This document shows positions 1 to 11,100 of a stretch of DNA of 64,000 bases, piece by piece. The stretch spans positions 2,976,001 through 3,040,000 of the forward strand of contig NC_054752.1 of NCBI RefSeq assembly GCF_018143015.1. The letters run 5' to 3'. The first letter of the stretch is position 1; each line of letters starts with the position of its first letter. The position numbers were made by a program, and so were the translations under genes. Source of the stretch: Lytechinus variegatus. Taxonomy: Eukaryota > Echinodermata > Echinoidea > Temnopleuroida > Toxopneustidae. A model generated the notes under the pieces. The model ran no database searches, was not told the origin of the DNA, and saw only the letters and a list, made by a program, of their open reading frames with translations.

Positions 1-770
1 ACAAATATATTTCTCCGTTAGGTCGCCCCTTTAAACTGGCGTCGCGCCCCCGGCTCAGGTGCTCAGTGGTAAAAAATAATACCCGTACCTGAAGTACTTT
101 TGAGTGGAACTCTAGATCAGTGAACCCATATCATAATATTATCACTGAAGGTGTGAATTTGATGGCAATTTGCTCTCTTTTATTGATTTCCCGTTTTCCT
201 GTCTGTCGCGTTGAAGGACAACGCAACTATTAACAGGTTCCGCGTGGCCATTGTTTTACTCTCATTAAAACGCGAAACAGAGCAGTGTACTTTCTCACCA
301 TCGTCGTACAGTGATGGAGACGACACATTGTGACAGATTATTTCGGAGAGGGCGCTATACAGAACTGGTGTGAATGGGTAGTATGGCCTTTCAATAGAGG
401 TGGATCCACCTTTCACGTCAGATTTGGGGCCTGTAACACAAAGCTTAGCAATCATCCTATATCATATCTTTACGATTGATTGCATTGACTACAATGTACA
501 ATCGATAATGAAAATCAAACGTACAATTAATCAATAACTTTCGTGTCACTGGATCTTGAACAGCATTTTGTGTCTTGACTGCGCATTGGACGATTCGAAC
601 AGAAATAGGGATGGTGGTGTATGAATACGACACATTTTAGGGAAATAGAATTGTCATCAATAGTCAACACCCGATATATCAAATGAATGAAAAATGGGGG
701 AAAAAACAAGGTTTGTTATACAGACTAACTTTTATTTTACTATTTCCGTAAGCACCATTCGAAAATTCTT
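1..770. other. Intergenic, no supported gene
   Basis: I see no gene I can support here. A 91-codon open frame on the minus strand (180-455) starts with MIAKLCVTGP. It has no recognisable domain, and I could not link it to a neighbouring exon by splice sites. It could be an exon of a gene extending left of the window, but nothing seen here proves that. Confidence 0.4.
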
Positions 771-960
771 TTAACAAACCCACCCCCTTTCCATCTCCCT
801 CTCCTCCCCCTTCCTATTTCTCCCTCTCTGTTCGCTTCCTATATATACTATACCCCCTCTCCCCTCTGCTTTCTATAGAAATTTCTCTATCACCTCTTCC
901 TAATATTCTCTCTCTCCCCTCCCCCTCTCACTCTCTCCCTCTCTCTCTCTCTCATCTTGC
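771..960. repeat. Pyrimidine-rich CT low-complexity tract
   Basis: A run of about 190 bases is almost entirely C and T on the plus strand, with CCCTCTC and CTCTCTCT stretches. It is simple-sequence DNA with no coding signal. Confidence 0.85.
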
Positions 961-1399
961 CTTTGTTGCGTCTCCATATCGGAGCCACCCCTAAACAATT
1001 AAAAATAATTAACTGAAACCAAATATTGCACATAAATACATATAAACATACAACACCTATATATCGTTAGACATAATTTATTTTTTCAATAAAATATAAA
1101 TGACTATCATTCTATATATAAATGGTTTAGTTTGTCAGTTGAATGATTGCTAACATATACACCATCAGTACAGACCAACTGAATGAACTATCTATATACT
1201 ACATGATTAACCCTCAAATGTGTCCATAGAAAGTGGCTACAAATAAACAATGAATAAACCACTAATAGGCCCACATGTACTGTGTATTGGTTTTCAATTT
1301 CAAAATGTGTGAAGGCAACTATTAAATAATTAATAAAAACTAATGTAAATAAATGCAAGATAATGAAATCAAATTTCCATGATTATCTTTGCGTACAAT

Positions 1400-1640
1400 A
1401 TGCAACATTTTTATAGCGCTAAATACAATCTTTCTACAAAGCGCTGCATACTATTACCAAAGAGCTACACTAGTTTGACTAATAGCTCTATGGTATTACC
1501 CCAGCTTGAACATGTCTACGTTGATCAGGTGCTTGAGCGTTCAAGGAATTCCTTCCTACCAGGTACCAATGTACTACACCTGGGTGGAGAGTGGCAAGTG
1601 CAATTAATACCTCATGATCACTTGCCAAATATCTCTTGCA
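1400..1640 (-). repeat. Degenerate tRNA-derived SINE fragment
   Basis: The stretch matches the body of better preserved SINE copies at 11048-11352 and 46224-46516. It shares the AGCGCT-rich 3' end, the 'caaggaatt.cct.ccaggtacc' block and the CACCTGGGT block in the same order. No tRNA-like head remains. Confidence 0.55.
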
Positions 1641-1755
1641 TCATTCAAAATCCCAATATTATCCAAGCACAGATTAAGATTAAATCAAACATCAGCCTTT
1701 TGATTAGGCCTCAAGACTTAAAGCTTGGGAAATAATTATTAGACAAAACAATAGT

Positions 1756-2078
1756 CAGGGTTCCCACAGAAATTCGAAAACAGAATTCCATGAATTTTCA
1801 ATGACTTTTCCATGACTAAAGTCTAAATTGCTGCTTTCCATGACTTCCCGTGACGTCCTGGGAGTTATGTAGAAATTGGGATGTCACAAAACTGGGAAAA
1901 ATGGAAATCACGAACACCAATTACTTAGTATAATAGCTAAGTATGATCACAGAATAAGAAAGTTGCGAGACACGACAAACTGGAAAGCTGCCATAGCCAA
2001 GAGGTAAATGCAATTCCACGACTTTTCCATGACTTTTCACAAATTTTTCCAGGATTTTCCATGACTGAGGGAACCCTG
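1756..2078. mobile_element. MITE with CAGGGTTCCC terminal inverted repeats
   Basis: The left end CAGGGTTCCC is matched by GGGAACCCTG at the right end, giving a 323-bp element. Inside are several inverted copies of TTTTCCATGACTT. The CAGGG terminus is hAT-like, but I do not see a convincing 8-bp target duplication, so the superfamily call is inference. Confidence 0.7.
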
Positions 2079-2079
2079 G

Positions 2080-3430
2080 TAGTAGAATAATTGTATAAAT
2101 AATTATTTCCCAAATTGAAGGTTATTCTCATTTTCCAATCCATGCCATGCAGCTGTGGACTGAGATGAGCATAACCAACAATATTATTTGATCCAGCGAA
2201 TGCACGCACTCCCCTTTTACTATTCGCTAAATTCAAAGTTTCAGTATGATGTAGATGAATATACATTGCACTTATCAATGCTTTACAAAAACCACTAGAA
2301 AATCGGTTGGCTTATGGTAAAACACGATTATGCACAAGGAATACAATTAAACCAATGATGAAATTTCATACACATACATGTACAAAGTACAATAGCATGG
2401 TAATTTACCATGAGTAAAGAGAGTAATAATTTCAAACAATGATAATAATAAATAATAAATGCAATTTATTAGGCGCCATATCCATCTCGTAAGAGATGCT
2501 CAAGGCGCACAAGTGAAGGGGGGGGGGGATCAAATAACACAAAAAAATTGTCATTGATAAAATGAGTTATAGAGGTAAGTTTTTAGCTATAGCGTATCTC
2601 TTGTGGCAGGGGCCGCGGAATGGGGGGGGGGGGACTTTTTTCCAAAACCGTTTACAAAAACGTAAAAAAGACCATATGATTATGATTTTTTGCATGGTTT
2701 GGTCAGCCCCCCCCCACTTTGAAAACCGTTCCGCAGCCCTTAGTGGGAGAGAATTCCATAGCGAGGGACCTGCATGGATGAATGCCCTTTCCCCCCACTT
2801 TATAATGAAGCAGTCTTTTTTTTTCAAATGTAAACTGAAGCAAGAAACAAATTTCTACACTCAATATTTACTCAAAACTAAATTATAAGTGATTATATGA
2901 CACCTGGATAATTCCTTGTGATTTTTTTGTTTTTGATAACGTTCATTCAGCCCATTTTGCAATGACATCATCAACCGTGCAATTTGGGATCCATTCATCG
3001 TGCAATTTTGGATCCAAACGATTTTGTCCATTGCACTTGCGCACCGAGACTACAGCTCATGCACCAGCAGTGCGCATGTTGTAATGACGTAACAATCAAC
3101 ACACCAAACTCGCACTGCATGAGCATGTTTCGCATCGAAATTCATGAATTTTACATGAAGAAAAAAAAAATTAGGTGTCGTATAAACCAAATAATGAATT
3201 TTTATTCATTCGTGCAATGGACAGAATACTTCATTTCAATGAAAGATAAAATAATGATCCAATCAAGTCGGCTACGCCTCGTTGAATGGATCATTTCATC
3301 TTTCACCTCATGAAGTATTCTGTTTGCACTCATAAACATTCATTATTTGCATATTATTGGAAGACCCATGCTTCAATTTAATATACGAGTACTTCTGCAT
3401 GCAAGGCTGATCAATGACCATCTATTATCA
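2080..3430. other. Intergenic repeats, no gene
   Basis: This stretch has no supported gene. At 2455-2510 there is a SINE or LINE tail (AATAAT run, then 'ttattaggcgccatat' and 'gatgctcaaggcgc'). At about 2605-2760 there is a G-run/C-run inverted element: 'ggggccgcgga' followed by 12 G faces a run of C with 'ccgttccgcagccc'. The rest is AT-rich with scattered GAATTT and TTCAT inverted motifs. Confidence 0.5.
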
Positions 3431-3435
3431 ATCTG

Positions 3436-3573
3436 GGGAGAGTTTCATAAAGATAAATGTCAATGATTTTTACAGACAGACGTTACAAGCTACTGCAAAT
3501 CCTGGCATCTGATTGGTCGAGATAAAATCAGGTCAGTGGAAGTCACAGACAGACTTCTCATGAAAACTCTCCC
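3436..3573. mobile_element. Palindromic MITE, GGGAGAGTTTCAT termini
   Basis: The element is 138 bp. GGGAGAGTTTCAT at the left faces ATGAAAACTCTCCC at the right, and inner blocks (GACAGAC, CACTGAC-like) are also inverted. A related copy lies at 42062-42203 and shares the internal 'ctgattg' block. Confidence 0.7.
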
Positions 3574-4728
3574 GAATTACATATCAAACTGAAAAAAAAA
3601 TTAGGAGGGCTTCCAAATAAACCTATTTTCTCTCTTGTTTGTACATGTAAGTATCCAAGTAGTCAAATAATATCCACTTTATACCAATTCCAAAATTAAG
3701 GATAAACATATATGCAACTTATACGGCGAAAGTAAATGGCTATATTATTTTATAAGGCAGCCAATAAAAGAAAAATACATGTACATCATATGATATATAC
3801 TCACTATACATTTATGACAGAGAAGTCTTAACTTAGAAGAATTGAAAATTAAATAATCATACATTACATGTTTAAGAAAACGCACAATAATGAGTTGAAT
3901 GTTACAAGAATAACGTTATAACCTAACTAACAGATTTCAAGTGTGGTGGTGAAAGAAAATGAAGGGTGTCGAGGGAAAGCTAGCACCAGCTACAACACTG
4001 CATCCGAAGGTGTAGAAGAATCAATGAGACTGAAAATAATAATTATTATGCAAATGACCTTTTTTAGTGCTTGACACTTGGATGTATCAGAATTGTGCTC
4101 TACATTAAATGCAATTACCCGGGGGGGGGGGGGGGGGTGGGGCCCACAAAAAATGAAGTATGACTTAAGAGTCGCATTTAAATGCCTAGTTGCAAGCGGT
4201 ATAAAAGGCATGACCGCATTGGTCAGATCATGTCAAGAGGAAGGGCACTACTGCGTACTAATCAATACGATCACGCATTGCAAATCCAGTACGCGATGGC
4301 ATTTTATAAGTGCAACTCTAAGTCATACTTAATCTTTGTGAAACACCCCCAAGCTGTTATTTCTATTGAGCTCAAATTCAGTGTTGGAGCTAGTCTCAAT
4401 AGCACATATTACATTTTAAACACCTACACCATTATGTCAATACAAGGCAAACACCACACTTGAAACCAACAAAATGATTGAGGGAACCTATGGTTCCTAC
4501 ATTAAGTATAAAGCATACAAGCTTAGTATTAAATGGAGTAACGGTAATAAAAAGAAATAGAAAAATATTCCTACAGGAAAACTTAGGGAATGTAGTTGAA
4601 CGTTGCAATATGTTGAGGAAAAAGAAATAAAATTAGTCTGAAATAAGTATGACACATCATGACTGAAACCCCATGGGCCAAATATGAAAGATAAATTGTA
4701 AATTCTAGCTATGAATTCCAATTGACAG

Positions 4729-4850
4729 CTCAGTAGGTGAAGCGGTGGTCTCCACCTGACCTATGTTTGAAACCCATGTCAGGTGTGTTGATGTCTTTTG
4801 GTCCCTCAGAGAGGATGTTAAGCCATCAGTCCTCCAGTTGATCACAGTAA
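4729..4850 (+). repeat. tRNA-derived SINE fragment
   Basis: A tRNA-like head is visible: 'gctcagtaggtgaagcgg' resembles an A box and 'tgtttgaaaccca' a B box. It is followed by a non-tRNA body ('ggtccctcagagaggatgtt'). It does not form a full cloverleaf, so it is read as a SINE and not as a tRNA gene. The body stops where the TTAA-flanked MITE begins. Confidence 0.6.
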
Positions 4851-4857
4851 GCATTAA

Positions 4858-5574
4858 CCCTAAAATGACTGGGGGGGCTGATTCAGCCCCCCCTCAACAT
4901 TTTTCGCAGTAAATCCGCTGCGCGAAACTTTTTGACCGCGTCGCTCACCGACTTTTTACTTTCAAGTCTCGCGCAACTTTTGAGACCATAATTGTGACCC
5001 CCGGGTACGCGGTTCCAAAATTACGCAACATTTCGTAAGTGCATGCAGACCCAAAATTACTCAAAAACGTAAATTTGTGAACAAATCCAATGCAAATAGT
5101 GTTCTTAGCCAAAATTCATAAATGTTTCATTATTTTTCCTTTTACTGCTTATAATCAATAAATTTTATCTTGTTTATGGTCAAAATAAAGTCCCTGACAA
5201 TTTCCATTGAAAAAAAAAGTCGAAAAACAAAGAAATACATAAGAAATTTAGAAAACAATAGAATACATAAGAAAATAAATTTGATTTTTAAAAATTTTTT
5301 GCCTATCTAGAGTATGTGGAACAAATTTTAGCATTTCAGGGGCATTATTTTATTTATTATAGCAAACTTATGATTTTACGCATAAATTAGCATAATTAAT
5401 GAGACATGAGATTTTTTGCCGAATTTGATGTTATAATTTTGTAGATAATGCCATGGGTAACGCGTGTGCCAATTTTTGTCGCGATCGCGCGATCAACGGC
5501 CGAGATCATAAAGGGGGGCTGAATCAGCCCCCCCCAGTCTTTTTAGGCGTCGAAATAGCCCAGTCTATTTAGGG
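4858..5574. mobile_element. piggyBac-like non-autonomous element (TTAA flanks)
   Basis: TTAA stands at both edges (4854-4857 and 5575-5578). The termini are CCCTAAAATGACTGGGG and its near-inverse ending in CTATTTAGGG. Each end also carries a G/C palindrome around CTGATTCAG or CTGAATCAG, flanked by runs of G and C. The element is 717 bp and has no open frame. TTAA targets and CCCT termini are typical of piggyBac, which is the basis of the inference. Confidence 0.7.
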
Positions 5575-5578
5575 TTAA

Positions 5579-7340
5579 AGCTTACTTATGTGAAACGATC
5601 ACCCCTAATAAACCACATAGAAAAATGTATTAATGTGCTTGTGACTAGGCTATTTATAATGCACCTAAACACTGGCATTTGCGCATATAAAGCAAAGGAA
5701 TCATCAGGATGATATAAGACAAAATGACTGAATTCTTCCACAAGTCACATACACTACACACAAATATAAATATATGGGACTATATCCATCTTGCCAGTCT
5801 TTGAATTTCAGCTTTCACTTGCTTGATTTTCAATGTGATGCATTTTACCATATTTTCAAGACATATCAATAAAAGAATTTGACAGCTCAAAGTAATTATT
5901 TCCATGTTTACCAAAACTTCCATTTACTGTCTTGCCACTAACATTTGAGAATTCACGAATCAACAAGATACATGTAAGTACAAAAAAGATAGGCAATGAG
6001 CAGAGTATTTCAGATAGTGATAATGCTCATAATATGGGGCGCCATCCATCCGTTGCAGCGAACAGGCCAAATTTCTTACATTGGGGTGGACATCAGGCAC
6101 AGGCACAAGCAGCGCAAAGTGCTTCAAAAACGAAAACCATATGGCAAGAATTCACCAAAAACGGTCTAAATGTGTCAAAAAAATATGCAGGCAAATTTCT
6201 CTCCTCCCTCCTGGGCCTTAGTAAACAGCATATCTGGTCGAGCCGCGTCGGTCAGCGCTGAATAATTGCATGCAGGCATTCACTACAGTACTAGCATGCG
6301 CAATAGATGTTGACTTTTCCCATGATGCATTGCGAATTTCGGCCTTTCTGCTGCAACCAATGGACGGCGCACTGTATTGCGAATCCACCGAATAGTACAT
6401 GTAAGAGAGGAAACAAAGAATCACCCCACATGTGAAATCCTATGGGGCAGTGGTCCCTTTACATTCCTGTATGCATGATGATGTTTTACACCATTCTTTA
6501 AAGGCATATATACATATAATTCAATATTACTGAAGTCAAGTAACTTAGAGGAAAATAAGAAACTACTTTACAGCATGTTACCTACTGAAACAAAGTGTTC
6601 TCTGTACAAAGAATGGGGAAAGTCCAGAATTCAGACAAAGAAAAAAAAGAGTTGGTTCTAAAATACATGTACATGTCGAATTTCTCCCACATATGCCATA
6701 GAATCACTTGATTTTTTTTAATAAAGTATATATTTTTCTTTCTGATTATGTGAAAATATTTGTGTGTTTTTTTTTCAACAGTATTGTCTTTACTTATTGA
6801 TTCAAGCATAGAGAATCAGAAGGTCAAGTCCAAACAAATAATAATACACTAGAGGAAATTCAATCTGGCTCAACGCCAAACTTTCATCACAATTGGATGA
6901 AAAATGTGTAGAAAAACATATCCCTGGATAATTTTTCTTTATATTAAATTCCCATAAATTTTCATACACTATTGTCTTTTCTTATTGCTTCAAGCATAAA
7001 TAATCACAAGGTCAAGTCCACCCAAATAATAATACAGTACTTAGGGAAAAATCAAATAGACTCAACACCAAACTTTCATCACAATGGGATAAAAAAAATG
7101 AGTAGAAAACTATATCCCTGGATAAATTTTCTTTATATTAAATTCCCATCAAATACATGTCTGGGTGGACTTTGATTAAAAGCTCTTGATTTTTCCCCCA
7201 TGGGGGGGGGTTCTGATTTTTGAGTTATTAAAATCAAATGTGTTCTCTGATGTTTTGCAATGCTTGCAAGCTTCATTCAGTGCAATGCTTGATTTAGCTA
7301 CATTCAAAAGTGATATCTTACATTATCTGCATTTTGGCAT
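5579..7340. other. Intergenic, no gene; degenerate MITE halves
   Basis: No gene is supported. At about 6823-6920 and 7008-7105 two similar blocks occur ('aaggtcaagtcca.ccaaataataatac' and 'ccaaactttcatcacaat'). They look like decayed halves of the palindromic family complete at 27728-28341. The open frame at 5932-6261 is not recognisable. Confidence 0.5.
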
Positions 7341-7349
7341 ACATACATT

Positions 7350-7865
7350 TAATATTTATATAGCGCTTTTCCATGTAAACATGCTCAAAGCACTTTACAA
7401 TATCATATTATAATTATGTTGAATATTCTGCGCTCCAAGTGCTAACAATATTAATCAAATGGATATTACAAAGAAAATAAATAGGTCTTTAGTTTGTTTT
7501 TGAATAATTGCAGTGAAGGACATGAGCGGATGTTGATAGGGAGATTATTCCAAATACTGGGACCTGTGAAACCTATGCATTGTTGACCTTTCTTGGAGTT
7601 CATTCTTGGGACTTGTAAAAGAAAAGGGTCTGTTCTAGAACGTAATGAATATTGACTTTGTTGAACTGGAGAAAACAGACATGATATGTATTGTGGTGTT
7701 AGGTTATTCATGGACATGTAAACAAGCAATGCAATCTTATATGTAATTCTCTTTCTTACCGGTAACCAATGAAGTTTTTTGAACAAAGGAGACACATGAT
7801 CATATTTTCTAGCCATTGAAATAATACGAGCTGCACGATTCTGAATTCGTTGTAGTCTATCTAAG
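7350..7865 (-). mobile_element. 5'-truncated non-LTR retrotransposon (RT C-terminal part)
   Basis: Reading the minus strand from about 7864, the frame gives LDRLQRIQNRAARII, then KKLHWLPVRKRITYKI, and near the end FTGPSIWNNLPINIRSC and LFKNKLKTYLFSL, closing with a stop at 7466. LQR.QNRAARII, LHWLPV..RI and G...WN.LP..IR are hallmarks of the C-terminal part of CR1/Jockey-type reverse transcriptases. The AT-rich, AGCGC-containing stretch below 7466 is the likely 3' UTR. The catalytic RT core is missing, so this is a dead copy. Confidence 0.85.
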
Positions 7866-8158
7866 TATTATGGAAATAAATCAAATCAAATAAGCAATCA
7901 ATCCTTGGTTGCATTTGCTGGAACTTTCATTTGCACTCGAGATTCATTTCTAAGATAAACATAATCAAAAAATGGTGATTTATCTTGGCATGGGTGAACA
8001 TGCTGATCAGTGGGTAAGGCTGGAACTTACATTACAGTCATACCAATGAAACCGACTCCAAACCGATCGATGGTATGCCATTTAAAATAACACAATACCT
8101 AAGATCGCACTGGCATCAATTTCGTTGGTGAGACCTGCCCCATAAGATACATATATAC

Positions 8159-11100
8159 TCAAGTGATAAGCTGATCTTGGTCAGTGTTCTGTGCCATCAC
8201 GTAGTCGTACGAAGGCAGCTCTGGCTGGGCTGGGGCGGGGGCTCCCAACGGCTGGCTGTAGCTGGGTGGGGCTTGGGGGTGGGCCATGGTAGGGGGTGCG
8301 ATCGCCACGCCTGCTGGTCCTGGTGGTAGTGGGGTCGGTCCCATGGGGTTGACAGGCATAGGTCCACCGGGAGGGGGCAGGGTTTGCCCGTATCCATAGG
8401 GAGCTACTGGCCGCTCCACGTGGCCGCTTTCATGCACTTGAGGTGGTGCGTCTGGGGAGAGTGATAATATGTTGTCACAGGGTTAGGATAGTACAATCAG
8501 TATGATTTAGAGGTAACATTGAAGCGATGCAAAATACCTGTCTTTGATCAGTAGACAGGACAGGCGTAATATAACATTAGAGATAGCGGCTGTCAAGGGT
8601 CAAAGATGTTGTGAGAAATTGGTGCAAAGGTCTAGTAGCTCACAGTTGGTAAACCAGTCTTCTAGTGACATTCTGAACACATTTATCATTATTATTAATA
8701 ATAATAATAATATGGACATTTATAATGCACCAGTATCCCTCCAAAAAAGATGCTCATGGCGCAGTAAAGAAAAGACGAAGAAGACGAGAATAAAATGGAA
8801 ACCTAATTAAAAAGGGGGAAGAATTATAATTACTCAAAAGCTTTTTTTTAAATATTGTGGATGTCTTTTGAAAGTTAAGTCCATAGAAATGGCCCTGAAT
8901 ATTGCAATGACTGCAATTGCTTTTTATCTGAGATATTACAAATATATAAGAGGTCAGGGAGACATGGGAGCTGTGTCCTTAAAGGTAAATGCTAGTTGTG
9001 GTAACGATGTCAAAATGAGTTCGTACGGAATCCAATGAAATGACCACCAAAGTGTTTTTTAGTATAAATAAAAAGCATGTGCCAAAGGATTCTGGAAGAA
9101 ATTGTGTAATTGCTGAAAAATCAGCAAATAAGCACAGGATTCGGGTAGAGCGTCGTGCCCGACGCCCTAAGCAATAATTATACATTGTCCCACGTGCGCT
9201 TATCTGTTGGGGATTTTCGGTGTGAACATTTTTCAGCGTAGATTTCAAGATTTCACAAAGTTCATGTAACTGTACCAGATCTAGATCCTCGATGATATAC
9301 TGACAATTAAGCCTTATTTTACAGACTTTTTCATGAAATCAGTGTTTACTGCAACTACTGGAATTTCTCTTTAACAGTCAAGTTGGGTTTACTCCCACTT
9401 AGCAACAAAACTAAAGACAATACCCCAAACATTATTCTGACCACAAATTCCTTACATAACTCAGCTTTCACAGACACGCTATACTCACATGGATGGAACA
9501 TCTCTGCAGGATGCTGTTGGAACCCGCTCCCGGGAGGAGGTGGTGGCCCCGGCCTTGGGATTGCTGCCCCTCCCCTCCCGCCGGGTTGCCTGGTGACGTC
9601 TGCCACACCCAGATACGGTTGTTCCCTATTCTGCCTGCTACCTTGCTCCATCATCTGCTGCACCAGGTACTGACGGAACATGTCCAGGAGTTCGTCCTGC
9701 GCGGAACGTTGCTCTCGTTTAAAGGTCAGGTAGGAGACGTCGCCACGGACGTCAGTGTCGCGGTCAACGGTGGTAAGGCAACGGGCAATCTGATCATAAA
9801 ACAGGAAAGGCAGTTTAAATGAGTCAGAATATTACTCAAAATATTTATGCAGTGGGCAACTGAAAAAAATGATACGACATCTTTAGTGCGCCAGACCTAG
9901 TCCATCACGCGAGAATCTGCACAAAATCAGACTTTGTAAGGGCATTCCTTCAATATAGGCCGATCATTGATTTTGGGGCAGCCGTAGATAAGGTTGACTC
10001 CTTCTTGGCTGTTTAGTGCTACTCTCTATGTTGTATACTTTATTCACTGTTTATATTGTATTGCATGTTTTTATGCTAAGAAAGATGAATTGAATATTGA
10101 AAATGAAATTTGCCCAAACAAGCCAATTAAATGTCAAGTCCAACCAAGAAAAATGTTGATCAAGATAAAGAGAAAAAATCAAACAAGCATATTAAAACAC
10201 TGAAAATTTCATCAAAAAATCAGATCTAAAATGAGAAAGTTATTACATTTTTAAGTTTCACTTATTATTCAAAAAACAGTTATATAATTATGCACAACTC
10301 AGTGATATGCAAATGAGAGAGTTGATGATGTCCCTCACTCACTATTTCTTTTTTATTGTTTGAATTATACAATATTTCAATTTGTACAGATTTGACAATA
10401 AGGACCCTCTTCTTTGAACCACAAAATGTTAAAACAATGATAACTATGCATGTTCAGGGAGGGATAAAACTTTGTTTCACATGACAATGAGAAGAAAATT
10501 TGAATATTTCATATTCCATGTAATGAAAAACAACAGAAATAGTGAGTTGATGATTTCATCATCTGCGTACCGACCAGGATGTGAATGAAACTATTTAGTG
10601 AACTTGAGCTAAACTTTCAAATGTCATGACTCTATTTTACATCCGATTTTGATGAAATTTTTGGTGTCACGCTTGTTTGATTTTTCTCTTTTTATTGAAA
10701 CCAACTTTTTTGTTGGGGTGGACTTGTCCTTTAATGATTGGTGAAATGCCTCAACAGTGAGTCTTTCTTTCCAGTTTCTCATCATCAGAAGACTTCATTA
10801 CTCACCCTATATGCTGGACACATGAAGATACAGCAAGGCAGGCACATGAGGAACAAACAGACACCCTCGGGTGAACAAGAATACATGCTGTTAAATTCGG
10901 TCGAGTTGGTCACCACGAAGTCAGCGTAGGTACAGTCGTAGGTCGTGTCAAAGATTCCGTCTTGTCCCTGATGTACAGTACTGAACCAGGATTTGAGAAT
11001 GCTGTTGAAGTTGAACTGTATATCGAGAGGACCACGAAAGGGTAAAATATAATGATAATAATAATATAGAGTATTTCTAAAGCACCAAATCCACATTGAT

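Noticed and set aside
2562-2888. Overlapping plus and minus open frames around the G-run
   Set aside because: They are mirror shadows through a poly-G/poly-C inverted element, with no domain.
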